Shown one piece after another: positions 1 through 6,153 of a DNA stretch of 9,485 nt. Numbering within the stretch: the stretch's first letter is position 1; the number at the start of each line of letters is the position of its first letter. This stretch comes from an uncultured Clostridium sp. Its GTDB lineage: Bacteria; Bacillota; Clostridia; Lachnospirales; Lachnospiraceae. The notes under the pieces were generated by a model. It had not been told where the DNA came from. It was given only the letters and a program-made list of their open reading frames with translations, and made no database searches. The stretch covers positions 1-9,485 of the forward strand of contig CATWBR010000154.1 in NCBI GenBank assembly GCA_958349075.1, in the 5' to 3' direction. The position numbers and the translations under genes are program-made.

Positions 1-707
1 TTCTCATAGTTTTTATCGATGATATCGCTTAAATCAACAGGATGGTCCTTACAGACTTCCTCATCATACTCCATCATCTTAATCGCATGCCAGCGCATGT
101 TGTCAAGACGGCCGAAGTGCGCTTTCAGAACTACTTCTATCTTGGCAATTTTGTCCTCAATCGCGTCGGAATACCGGACAACGATTCCCTGAGGCTCCTC
201 CTCATAGTGGTGCACAACGGCATGCATCAGGACATCCAGTCCTGTCCTCTTCCTGGCCGACACCGGCACCACCGGAATATGGCCCAGCATCTCCGGGAGG
301 CGGTGCAGATCGATCTCCATGCCGCGATCCTCCACAATATCCATCATATTGAGAGCCAGGATAACCGGTTTCTTGAGTTCCAGAAGCTGCAGCGTCAGAT
401 AGAGATTCCTCTCCAGAGACGACGCATCCACCACATTGATAATTACATCCACTTCATTATCTTCGATACATTTTCTGGTAACCCGCTCTTCTATCGTGTA
501 GGAGGTCAGGCTGTAAATTCCCGGCAGATCGATCACCTTGATAGGCCGGCCTTTATAGCTGGTCTCTCCCTCCACGCGCTCAACCGTAACGCCAGGCCAG
601 TTGGCCACCTTCAGCTTGGCCCCCGTAAAAGCATTAAACAGTGTTGTCTTTCCACAGTTCGGGTTTCCGACAAAACCGACTGTTATCTGTCCGTTCGCTG
701 CATTCAT
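1..707 (-). CDS. feoB: Ferrous iron transport protein B, N-terminal GTPase part (cut by window edge)
   Basis: FeoB is the inner-membrane Fe(II) transporter. Only the cytoplasmic G domain and the start of the following helical region are present (235 residues); the membrane part lies beyond position 1. Translating the minus strand shows all GTPase motifs in order: P-loop GNPNCGKTT (residues 14-22), the G2 threonine in GVTVE (about 41), DLPG (60-63), NMMD as the G4 motif (120-123) and SAR as G5 (150-152). The ATG at 707 overlaps the feoA stop codon by 4 nt (ATGA), and a G-rich ribosome binding site lies inside the end of feoA, so the two are translationally coupled. The long plus-strand open frame over this region is antisense. 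Identification is secure; whether the full gene is intact cannot be seen. Confidence 0.95.
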   Translation of the reverse strand, partial: MNAANGQITVGFVGNPNCGKTTLFNAFTGAKLKVANWPGVTVERVEGETSYKGRPIKVIDLPGIYSLTSYTIEERVTRKCIEDNEVDVIINVVDASSLERNLYLTLQLLELKKPVILALNMMDIVEDRGMEIDLHRLPEMLGHIPVVPVSARKRTGLDVLMHAVVHHYEEEPQGIVVRYSDAIEDKIAKIEVVLKAHFGRLDNMRWHAIKMMEYDEEVCKDHPVDLSDIIDKNYE

Positions 708-964
708 AGCCGGTTCCCCCCCTGACTGCGTTCTTGTGCCGGCGCTGCTTCCCTGATCTCAATTCCGTCGGCTATTTTCTGGCCCAGGGCCAGTCTGGTC
801 CCCCTGACGTTGATGATCAGAGTTCCGCTTTTCTTTTTATTCAGTACGGTTACTTTTGTATGCTCATTGACTCCCAGAGCCTCCAGACGCCTGGTCAGAC
901 GCTCCTCAATCATAACTTCCTGGACAATGTAACTTTTTCCTATTTCGCCTTCATAAAGCTTCAT
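704..964 (-). CDS. feoA: Ferrous iron transport protein A
   Basis: FeoA is a small cytoplasmic SH3-like protein thought to assist FeoB in Fe(II) uptake. The 86-residue product has the usual length and the family pattern: RRLEALGV in the first half, then a beta-rich stretch ending in VRGTRLALGQKIADGIEI. The ATG at 964 is preceded by GGGGAGGAG about 8 nt upstream, which fixes the start. It lies 56 nt downstream of the uvrB stop and overlaps feoB by 4 nt. A near-consensus promoter sits in the gap from uvrB, so feoAB probably has its own transcription start as well as possible read-through. I see no classical Fur box; iron control is expected for the family but not demonstrated here. Confidence 0.95.
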   Translation of the reverse strand: MKLYEGEIGKSYIVQEVMIEERLTRRLEALGVNEHTKVTVLNKKKSGTLIINVRGTRLALGQKIADGIEIREAAPAQERSQGGNRL

Positions 965-995
965 GGTTAGTCACTCCTCCCCTATCGCTTTATCA

Positions 996-1024
996 ATTGT
1001 AACCGTCCCGTCAGGCCTTGTCAA
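996..1024 (-). promoter_or_regulatory. Sigma-A promoter for feoAB, overlapping the uvrB stop codon
   Basis: On the minus strand TTGACA (1024-1019) and TACAAT (1001-996) are separated by exactly 17 nt, giving a perfect -35 and a 5/6 -10. The -35 overlaps the last codons of uvrB. The predicted transcription start near 989 leaves a leader of about 25 nt, just enough to hold the GGGGAGGAG ribosome binding site. A short direct repeat, AATTGACAA (1026-1018) and AATTGATAA (998-990), covers the -35 and the -10 and could be an operator; that is inference. Confidence 0.7.
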
Positions 1025-3012
1025 TTATCTTCCATATCCAAAAGCATTTTTTTGATTTCCGTCATCCGGTCACGCAGTGCGGCTGCTTCCTCGAAGTTGA
1101 GTTCTGCCGCTGCCTTATGCATCTTCTTGGTCAGCTCCTTTACAATCTTCTCCAGTTCCTGCTTGTTCATGGACTCAGGATCCTTGGTCACTTCGTTCGT
1201 AATTCCCTCCGCTGCCTGGGATATCGTAATCAGATCACGGACCGCTTTTTTGATCGTGGTCGGGGTGATTCCATGTGCTTCATTATATTCCTGCTGCAGC
1301 AGCCTTCTTCTCTCCGTCTCGCTGATAGCGGCGCGCATGGAGTCCGTCATGTTGTCTGCATACATAATAACGTGGCCCTCCGAGTTTCTGGCAGCACGTC
1401 CGACCGTCTGAATCAGGGATGTCTCCGAACGCAGGAATCCTTCCTTATCCGCATCCAGGATCGCCACCAGAGAAATCTCCGGAATATCCAGGCCCTCGCG
1501 CAGAAGGTTGATTCCAACCAGGACATCGAATACATTGAGACGCATATCCCTGATGATTTCCGCCCTCTCCAGAGTGTCGATATCGGAGTGAAGGTATTTC
1601 ACACGGATTCCCACCTCGCGCATGTAGTCCGTCAGGTCCTCGGCCATACGCTTCGTCAGCGTTGTGATCAGGACTTTATTGCCCTTCTCCACCTCCCGGT
1701 TTACTTCTGATACGAGATCGTCGATCTGTCCTTCCACCGGACGTACTTCGATAGGCGGATCCAGAAGACCCGTAGGACGTATAATCTGCTCCGTCCGCAG
1801 CATCTCATGTTCTTCCTCGTATTTGGAAGGCGTCGCGGACACGAACATAATCTGGTCAATCTTGCTCTCAAACTCTGAAAAGTTGAGCGGACGGTTATCC
1901 AGGGCCGACGGGAGCCTGAATCCGTAGTTGACCAGCGTCGTTTTCCTGGAGCGGTCTCCGGCGTACATACCGCGCACCTGCGGCAGAGTGATATGTGACT
2001 CGTCGACGATAATCAGAAACTCTTCGGGAAAATAGTCGATCAGTGTACACGGCGGCTCTCCCGGAAGGGAACCGGTCAGATGACGGGAATAGTTCTCAAT
2101 TCCCGAGCAGAATCCCGTCTCCCTCATCATCTCCACATCAAAATTCGTACGTTCCGATATCCTCTGCGCTTCGAGAAGCTTATCCTCGCTCTTGAATTCC
2201 TCCACACGGACCTTCAGCTCCTCCAGAATGTTGGTTGCCGCCAGCTCCATCTTCTCCCTCGGAATAACATAATGGGAGGCTGGGAAAATAGCGATATGGC
2301 CTAACTGGGACTTGATTTCCCCGGTGAGCGTATCAATCTCGGTGATCCGATCCACCTCATCGCCGAAAAACTCAACACGGTAGGCATCTCCGCCCGAGTA
2401 GGCCGGATAGATCTCCAGCACGTCACCGCGGACACGGAAGGTGCCTCGCTTGAAATCCATATCATTCCTCGTATACTGGATGTCGATCAGTTTATGGATG
2501 ACCTCATCCCTGTCCTTAATCATGCCGGGGCGCAGGGAGATTACCATCTCCTTATAGTCTATGGGACTTCCCAGTCCATAAATACATGAAACTGAAGCAA
2601 CAATGATTACATCCCGGCGCTCCGACAGGGCTGCCGTCGCAGAATGGCGCAGCTTGTCTATCTCATCATTGATCGATGAATCCTTCTCAATATAGGTATC
2701 GGTGGACGGGACGTAGGCCTCCGGTTGGTAGTAATCATAGTAGGAAACGAAGTATTCCACCGCATTATTCGGAAAGAATTCCTTAAATTCACCGTAGAGC
2801 TGAGCTGCCAGCGTCTTGTTATGGGCAATAATCAGCGTCGGTTTCTGTAACTGCTGGATGACGTTAGCCATCGTAAACGTCTTGCCGGAGCCGGTAACTC
2901 CAAGCAGTGTCTCACATTGGTTGCCCTCTTTGAAACCTTTTACAAGGTCGGCTATAGCCTGGGGCTGATCGCCGGTTGGCTGATATTCTGATACTAATTC
3001 AAAATGATCCAT
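1021..3012 (-). CDS. uvrB: Excinuclease ABC subunit B
   Basis: UvrB is the damage-verifying helicase-like subunit of nucleotide excision repair, working with UvrA and UvrC. The 663-residue product is full length. Visible elements: Walker A GVTGSGKT (residues 38-45), the damage-probing beta-hairpin [12 protein letters not shown] (91-102), the DESH Walker B box (337-340), SAT (392-394), motif [11 protein letters not shown] (535-543) and a C-terminal UVR motif (about 617-652) that contacts UvrC. An upstream TTG at 3036 and an ATG at 3027 are in frame, but the ATG at 3012 ([17 protein letters not shown]) matches the family start and has GAGGA 8 nt before it. No uvrA follows; feoAB does. A LexA-type palindrome about 360 nt upstream suggests SOS control. 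Confidence 0.98.
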   Translation of the reverse strand: MDHFELVSEYQPTGDQPQAIADLVKGFKEGNQCETLLGVTGSGKTFTMANVIQQLQKPTLIIAHNKTLAAQLYGEFKEFFPNNAVEYFVSYYDYYQPEAYVPSTDTYIEKDSSINDEIDKLRHSATAALSERRDVIIVASVSCIYGLGSPIDYKEMVISLRPGMIKDRDEVIHKLIDIQYTRNDMDFKRGTFRVRGDVLEIYPAYSGGDAYRVEFFGDEVDRITEIDTLTGEIKSQLGHIAIFPASHYVIPREKMELAATNILEELKVRVEEFKSEDKLLEAQRISERTNFDVEMMRETGFCSGIENYSRHLTGSLPGEPPCTLIDYFPEEFLIIVDESHITLPQVRGMYAGDRSRKTTLVNYGFRLPSALDNRPLNFSEFESKIDQIMFVSATPSKYEEEHEMLRTEQIIRPTGLLDPPIEVRPVEGQIDDLVSEVNREVEKGNKVLITTLTKRMAEDLTDYMREVGIRVKYLHSDIDTLERAEIIRDMRLNVFDVLVGINLLREGLDIPEISLVAILDADKEGFLRSETSLIQTVGRAARNSEGHVIMYADNMTDSMRAAISETERRRLLQQEYNEAHGITPTTIKKAVRDLITISQAAEGITNEVTKDPESMNKQELEKIVKELTKKMHKAAAELNFEEAAALRDRMTEIKKMLLDMEDN

Positions 3013-3020
3013 AATTTTAT

Positions 3021-3025
3021 TCCTC
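3021..3025 (-). promoter_or_regulatory. Ribosome binding site that fixes the uvrB start
   Basis: GAGGA on the minus strand ends 8 nt before the ATG at 3012. It lies downstream of the alternative in-frame TTG at 3036 and overlaps the ATG at 3027, so only the ATG at 3012 can use it. Confidence 0.7.
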
Positions 3026-3038
3026 ATATATTTCAAAA

Positions 3039-3047
3039 TTTATAACA
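3039..3047 (-). promoter_or_regulatory. Candidate proximal uvrB promoter (extended -10)
   Basis: TGTTATAAA on the minus strand resembles an extended -10 (TGnTATAAT with one mismatch), about 27 nt before the uvrB ATG. No -35 hexamer is seen at 16-18 nt. The leader would be only about 20 nt. A better copy of the same sequence lies at 3330-3338. Confidence 0.35.
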
Positions 3048-3054
3048 GATACCT

Positions 3055-3321
3055 TTATGGTCTTCCTCTCAACACCAATCCTAATCCTACTCTAAACAGT
3101 TTGGGAATTTCGAAGCTGCTATCTGCTGAAGCCCGACCATGCTGTGCTTCCAACATACCAGTTTCATATAACGCTTTAATCATATCATCTCCCTTTGGTT
3201 CTAGTCCAAACATCATATCCCCAATTTCTTCCTCTCCGGCATCTTCTGTATATACCAGAAAATCGACTGTACTATTACGGATTTGAATTGTTTTATCCTC
3301 GATTAGAACCTGGAATGAAGG
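3055..3321 (-). pseudogene. Unrecognised open frame upstream of uvrB, probably a gene remnant
   Basis: The minus strand is open from just after a TGA (3324-3322) to a TAA at 3057-3055, about 88 codons, ending 42 nt before uvrB. There is no ATG near its 5' end; the first Met pair is at 3216-3211, leaving at most about 54 residues. The composition is protein-like: the upstream part reads IQIRNSTVDFLVYTED, then an acidic stretch, then MIKALYETGMLEAQHG, and the end is FEIPKLFRVGLGLVLRGRP. The IRNSTxxFLV string reminds me of the N-terminus of RhuM-family proteins, but the WLTQ-type segment that should follow is absent. That resemblance is from memory and weak. Alternatives are a real small protein starting at 3216 or a chance open frame in the uvrB leader. 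Confidence 0.35.
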
Positions 3322-3329
3322 TCACCAAA

Positions 3330-3338
3330 ATTATAACA
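3330..3338 (-). promoter_or_regulatory. Extended -10 promoter element reading toward uvrB
   Basis: TGTTATAAT on the minus strand is a perfect extended -10 (TGn + TATAAT). No good -35 is visible at 17 nt, which extended -10 promoters tolerate. Transcription would start near 3323, about 310 nt before uvrB, and include the unrecognised open frame. The LexA-type palindrome lies 31 nt upstream of the element. Confidence 0.45.
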
Positions 3339-3369
3339 TAGCTGAAGAAAAAAGTATAGGCGCAAGCAT

Positions 3370-3381
3370 GAACATTTGTTC
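3370..3381. promoter_or_regulatory. LexA (DinR)-type operator, GAAC-N4-GTTC
   Basis: GAACATTTGTTC has perfect half-sites of the Gram-positive LexA box. It lies next to a TATACT (3358-3353, minus strand) and the extended -10 at 3338-3330, upstream of uvrB, a known SOS gene in Firmicutes. The flanking bases do not extend the consensus (no outer C/G pair), and a match of eight fixed bases has roughly a one in seven chance of occurring somewhere in a window this size, so position is the main support. Confidence 0.5.
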
Positions 3382-3393
3382 TCTTTCTTGTAG

Positions 3394-3528
3394 TTAAATT
3401 TCATCTGCACAGCCAGCAATAATCTCGCGGTTATCCCCGTATACATTTAATGTGATAAGCGCCTCTGCATGTCTCATTAATTTGGATACGGCCTTAGGGC
3501 TAAATCCAAGTAACTTGTTACACCGCGT
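3394..3528 (-). pseudogene. C-terminal fragment of a tyrosine recombinase (integrase)
   Basis: The minus strand encodes 44 residues between stop codons (TGA at 3531-3529, TAA at 3396-3394). It contains AVSKLMRHAEALITLNVYG, matching the end of phage and integrative-element integrases, where LMGHA...ITxxVYGD carries the second catalytic histidine and the nucleophilic tyrosine (both present here as RHA and VYG). The glycine usual before the histidine is arginine. The rest of the enzyme (upstream Arg box, DNA-binding domains) is missing, there is no start codon, and the usual C-terminal tail is cut by TAA. It is therefore a relic, and evidence that a mobile element once occupied this site. It abuts the sigma factor promoter region, facing the other way. 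Confidence 0.65.
3511..3522. repeat. Left copy of a 12-bp inverted repeat bracketing the sigma/anti-sigma pair
   Basis: TAACTTGTTACA here is the exact reverse complement of the sequence at 4791-4802. With its left neighbour base it is also a near-palindrome (GTAAC-TT-GTTAC). The copies are 111 bp before the sigma gene and 43 bp after the anti-sigma gene. A 12-bp match is expected a few times by chance in a window this size, so the meaning rests on placement. Confidence 0.4.
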
Positions 3529-3539
3529 TCAAAAAGGTA

Positions 3540-3548
3540 TGGTATAAT
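3540..3548 (+). promoter_or_regulatory. Candidate promoter of the sigma factor operon (extended -10)
   Basis: TGGTATAAT fits TGn-TATAAT. A weak -35 (TTACAC, 3518-3523) lies 19 nt away and overlaps the left inverted repeat. The start would be near 3555, giving a leader of about 78 nt. An ECF-like TGAAAC (3589-3594) also occurs but has no matching CGT-type -10 16-17 nt downstream, so autoregulation is not shown. Confidence 0.45.
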
Positions 3549-3616
3549 TTTTTTGAAAAACTTTTGTGTTTGATGTAGTTTTTTCGGCTGAAACCGTAGT
3601 TATATAGTGAAGCCGG

Positions 3617-3624
3617 AAAGGAGG
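3617..3624 (+). promoter_or_regulatory. Strong ribosome binding site fixing a TTG start
   Basis: AAAGGAGG, 8 nt before the TTG at 3633, is a near-perfect anti-SD match and identifies the TTG as the start of the sigma factor; no ATG is nearby in frame. Confidence 0.85.
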
Positions 3625-3632
3625 CGATATAA

Positions 3633-4193
3633 TTGGTAGAAGATAAAAAAATCATTGAACTGTTTTTCGAGCGTTCAGAGCAAGCCATAGCAGAAGTCGA
3701 TATAAAATACGGCAAAGTTTGCAGGAGGCTTTCATTTAACATCTTGGATAGCTGGCCAGACGCGGAAGAATGTGTCAACGACGCTTATTTAGGCGCATGG
3801 AACGCAATCCCGCCAGCGAATCCTGACCCCTTGCAGGCTTTCATCTGCAAAATCGTTCGGAACATTTCTTTGAAGCTCTATTACCGAAAGAAAGCAGCAA
3901 AACGGAACAGCGCCTATGACATTGCAATGGAAGAACTGAAACGCCAGCTATCCTCACCAGACACCGTTGAAACGGAGATTGAAGCTAGAGAATTAGCCCT
4001 TATCATTGAAAGTTTTCTCGATACGCTGACCGTCGAAAATCGCGTTATCTTCATGCGCCGCTATTGGTTTTCCGATAGCTGCAAGGACATAGCCGATCGC
4101 GTAGGGCTTACCGAGAAAAACATATCTGTCCGGCTGACCCGCACCCGCCATAAGATGAAACAATATCTGATTGAAAGAGGGGTATTCATATGA
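3633..4193 (+). CDS. ECF-type RNA polymerase sigma factor (mobile-element type)
   Basis: This 186-residue protein has the two-domain plan of ECF sigma factors. Region 2 spans about residues 8-85, with the core-binding segment DAEECVNDAYLGAWNAIPP (43-61) and the recognition segment running to KIVRNISLKLYYRKK. Region 4 spans about 122-180, with the -35-reading helix-turn-helix around KDIADRVGLTEKNISVRLTRTR (split here only for description). The start is TTG with an excellent Shine-Dalgarno. Its TGA overlaps the ATG of the next gene by 4 nt. Very similar sigma factors are common in gut Firmicutes with a downstream membrane partner. Its signal and target genes are unknown. Base composition looks lower in GC than the flanking genes, consistent with arrival on the element that left the integrase fragment. 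Confidence 0.9.
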   Translation: MVEDKKIIELFFERSEQAIAEVDIKYGKVCRRLSFNILDSWPDAEECVNDAYLGAWNAIPPANPDPLQAFICKIVRNISLKLYYRKKAAKRNSAYDIAMEELKRQLSSPDTVETEIEARELALIIESFLDTLTVENRVIFMRRYWFSDSCKDIADRVGLTEKNISVRLTRTRHKMKQYLIERGVFI

Positions 4194-4747
4194 ACACAAA
4201 AAAGTTTTCAGATGCTATGAGCGAGATTGACGATAAGTATGTTGAGGAAGCCATAGCTTACGACAAGAGTTACTTATCGAAAAAAAGCCGCAATCCCCGA
4301 AGGACAATCATCTTGGCTGCCGCCATCATAGCATTATCAGCCCTTTGTGGTTTTACGGCCTATGAGCTTGGACTGTTTGACCCGTGGCTGCAAAAACCGT
4401 CTGCCAATCCAACCGAAACTGTTCAAAGCGCAATTGATAATCAAATTGACAAGGAGTATACGATAAGTGTGCGCGTCGATGAAATCAAGGTAGATGAAGA
4501 TGAAACGGTGCGTGTCACGGCCATGTATTCCGGCAGCGAACTTGCAGAAACGCGGGGCTGGACGGACGAGTACCTTGCAGAACACTTTGTTGTTGTATGG
4601 GCGAAATATTATGTGGAGTATGACCATACAAAGACCTTTATAGACGACGGTTACACAGAACAGTACTTTTACTTAACGCAGGACGCAGAAACCGGCGAGT
4701 GGACGATTATTGACAATACTTCACCTAATACAAGCACCGCCCCCTAA
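4190..4747 (+). CDS. Single-pass membrane protein, probable anti-sigma factor of the upstream ECF sigma
   Basis: This 185-residue protein has a short charged cytoplasmic N-terminus beginning with FSDAMSEIDDKYVEEA (residues 6-21), one transmembrane helix (about 39-59, ILAAAIIALSALCG) preceded by a basic RNPRR stop-transfer patch, and an outside domain of about 125 residues. The N-terminal DAMSEIDDKY pattern recurs in the membrane partners of ECF sigma factors in clostridia and is the likely sigma-binding part. The outer domain (from EYTISVRVDEIKVDEDE through WTIIDNTSP) looks like a small alpha/beta secreted domain; its ligand is unknown. The ATG overlaps the sigma stop codon (ATGA) and has AGAGGGG upstream, so the pair is translationally coupled. 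No clear terminator follows. The anti-sigma role is inferred from arrangement and topology, not shown. Confidence 0.75.
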   Translation: MNTKKFSDAMSEIDDKYVEEAIAYDKSYLSKKSRNPRRTIILAAAIIALSALCGFTAYELGLFDPWLQKPSANPTETVQSAIDNQIDKEYTISVRVDEIKVDEDETVRVTAMYSGSELAETRGWTDEYLAEHFVVVWAKYYVEYDHTKTFIDDGYTEQYFYLTQDAETGEWTIIDNTSPNTSTAP

Positions 4748-4775
4748 CGCCGTATGGGAATATCAGCGGCTTTAA

Positions 4776-4868
4776 AGCTCCAAACTCTATTGTAACAAGT
4801 TAGATGTTTCATCTGATTTTCTTCTTCAGGCAGCGCTTATCGAAAATGAGAAAGGGCTTGTTGCATAA
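4776..4868 (+). pseudogene. Possible remnant of an XRE-type regulator C-terminus
   Basis: Between TAA at 4773-4775 and TAA at 4866-4868 the plus strand reads about 30 codons including LYCNKLDVSSDFLL. That string resembles the end of XRE helix-turn-helix domains (the ...CxxLxVSxDYLLG... pattern), common in regulators carried by mobile elements. There is no start codon or complete helix-turn-helix. The match is short and from memory, so it could be chance. Confidence 0.25.
4791..4802. repeat. Right copy of the 12-bp inverted repeat
   Basis: TGTAACAAGTTA is the exact reverse complement of 3511-3522. In both local frames it would read Cys-Asn-Lys-Leu (TGT AAC AAG TTA): in the integrase fragment on the minus strand and in the possible HTH remnant on the plus strand. 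That may be coincidence or mark a recombination junction. Confidence 0.4.
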
Positions 4869-4958
4869 ACGATGCCGGATAGCATTCTTTGCAAAACATA
4901 GGCTGATACGTAGTTTATCAAAACTTGCACCTTAGAAAATCCTCTTATCGTTTTCCAC

Positions 4959-4987
4959 TTGACAACCTCCCCATATACACTCAAAAT
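4959..4987 (+). promoter_or_regulatory. Candidate promoter of the threonine aldolase gene
   Basis: A perfect TTGACA (4959-4964) is followed after 17 nt by CAAAAT (4982-4987), a 4/6 match to the -10. It would start near 4994, giving a 120-nt leader that contains a hairpin. The weak -10 keeps confidence moderate. Confidence 0.45.
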
Positions 4988-4998
4988 AGAAGAATAGG

Positions 4999-5019
4999 GT
5001 CTTTTCGCATGGAAAAGAC
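4999..5019 (+). promoter_or_regulatory. Hairpin at the start of the aldolase leader
   Basis: GTCTTTTC (4999-5006) and GAAAAGAC (5012-5019) form a perfect 8-bp stem with the 5-nt loop GCATG. No T-tract follows, so it is not a terminator. It falls at the predicted 5' end of the transcript and may stabilise the mRNA or be part of a larger fold. Confidence 0.4.
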
Positions 5020-5114
5020 ACCGTCTGTCATTGTGGAACAGGCCGCGCGCCGGACTGCATGCCAGGCAGCAAAATACCTACAGAAAATGACGAGATAACA
5101 GGAGGGTTAGAAAT

Positions 5115-6146
5115 ATGTACAGTTTTGCCAATGATTACAGTGAAGGAGCGCATCCGCGCGTACTGGAAGCGCTTATGAATACAAACCTGGAGCAGAACCC
5201 GGGATATGGGAAGGACGGCCACTGTGAGCGCGCCGCCGCTCTGATTAAGAAGGAATGCGGGCGCAGTGATATTGATGTCCATTTTATTCCGGGCGGCACT
5301 CAGACAAACCTGCTGGCGATTGCAAGGGCTCTGCGCCCGCACGAGGCCGTAATTTCCGCCGAAACCGGCCACATTAACTGCCACGAGACGGGAGCCGTGG
5401 AAGCAACCGGTCATAAAATCCTCACCATCCCGTCAACTGACGGAAAAATCCATGCCGCCGATGTCGCACAGATGCTTCAAAAACACAATGCAGAGTTCAC
5501 TGTACTCCCCAAATTAGTCTATATCTCCAATACAACGGAGCTGGGAACACAGTATACAAAACAGGAGCTGGAGGAACTGAGCCACTTATGCCGGCTGAAC
5601 CATCTCTATCTGTTTCTGGACGGCGCCCGTCTGGCTTCGGCCCTGACCAGTTCCACCAATGATCTCACCCTGGAAAATCTGGCGGAGCTTACGGATATGT
5701 TTTATATAGGCGGAACTAAAAACGGGGCATTATTTGGGGAAGCGCTGGTGATCTGCCATCCGGAACTGAAATCCCACTTCCGTTTCCAATTAAAGCAGAG
5801 GGGCGCCATGCTGGCGAAGGGCTGGCTCCTGGGCCTGCAGTTTGAAACGCTTTTTACCGACGGGCTTTATTATGAACTAGGCAAACATGCCAACGATATG
5901 GCCGGGATTCTCAGAAACGGTTTTAAGGACTGCGGTTTTTCCTTCCTGTCCGATACCGCCTCCAACCAAATATTCCCGATCGTCGGCAGACAACTGGCGG
6001 AAAAGCTGGCGGAAGAATACACCTATGAGACGGAACGGGTATTCGACAATGGCGATATGGCAATCCGTTTTGTCACATCCTGGGCCACGCCCGAAAAGGC
6101 GGTCAGAGATTTTCTGAGCTATTTGAAGGAGTTCGCTTCAATTTAA
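5115..6146 (+). CDS. ltaE: Low-specificity L-threonine aldolase family PLP enzyme
   Basis: The family cleaves L-threonine or L-allo-threonine to glycine and acetaldehyde in the cytoplasm, linking threonine breakdown to glycine and one-carbon supply. The 343-residue product has the usual length and fold type I PLP motifs: FANDYSEGAHPRVLEAL at the N-terminus, the phosphate-binding GGTQTN (60-65), a His-rich segment near the cofactor ring (SAETGHINCHETGA, 81-94), LDGAR (168-172) with the PLP-ring aspartate, and the Schiff-base lysine K202 in YIGGTKNG. GGAGGG 8 nt upstream fixes the ATG. An upstream ATG at 5059 is out of frame. It is flanked by its own promoter and a strong terminator, so it is a single-gene unit. 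Substrate preference (threonine, allo-threonine or another beta-hydroxy amino acid) cannot be read from sequence; the symbol reflects family. Confidence 0.88.
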   Translation: MYSFANDYSEGAHPRVLEALMNTNLEQNPGYGKDGHCERAAALIKKECGRSDIDVHFIPGGTQTNLLAIARALRPHEAVISAETGHINCHETGAVEATGHKILTIPSTDGKIHAADVAQMLQKHNAEFTVLPKLVYISNTTELGTQYTKQELEELSHLCRLNHLYLFLDGARLASALTSSTNDLTLENLAELTDMFYIGGTKNGALFGEALVICHPELKSHFRFQLKQRGAMLAKGWLLGLQFETLFTDGLYYELGKHANDMAGILRNGFKDCGFSFLSDTASNQIFPIVGRQLAEKLAEEYTYETERVFDNGDMAIRFVTSWATPEKAVRDFLSYLKEFASI

Positions 6147-6153
6147 TCCTTTT

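Larger units (their letters stand above)
4748..5114. other. Intergenic stretch between the sigma operon and the aldolase gene
   Basis: These 367 bp hold the right inverted repeat (4791-4802), a short open frame that may be an HTH-regulator remnant (4776-4868), a candidate aldolase promoter (4959-4987), a leader hairpin (4999-5019) and the aldolase ribosome binding site GGAGGG (5101-5106). I see no rho-independent terminator for the sigma operon; the small GCTTTAAAGC palindrome near 4770 has no T-tract. No T-box or other riboswitch motif is recognisable. Confidence 0.6.

Noticed and set aside
42..725. Long plus-strand open frame opposite feoB
   Set aside because: The minus strand encodes FeoB with all GTPase motifs; the plus frame has no family features and no ribosome binding site.
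965..1020. Classical Fur box upstream of feoA
   Set aside because: The GATAATGATAATCATTATC-type palindrome is not present; only the AATTGAYAA direct repeats are seen.
1018..1710. Plus-strand open frame of 230 codons opposite uvrB
   Set aside because: It is antisense to a full-length, motif-complete UvrB and its translation resembles no protein family.
3589..3611. ECF-type autoregulatory promoter (TGAAAC) before the first sigma gene
   Set aside because: No CGT-type -10 is found 16-17 nt downstream, so the -35-like hexamer stands alone.
4990..5105. T-box or known riboswitch before the aldolase gene
   Set aside because: No T-box consensus or other known aptamer core is recognisable, and no terminator is present in the leader.
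5059..5114. Upstream ATG at 5059 as an alternative aldolase start
   Set aside because: It is 56 nt before the ATG at 5115 and therefore out of frame; GGAGGG supports 5115.
5028..5414. Minus-strand open frame over the start of the aldolase gene
   Set aside because: It overlaps conserved aldolase coding sequence and has no supporting start signal.
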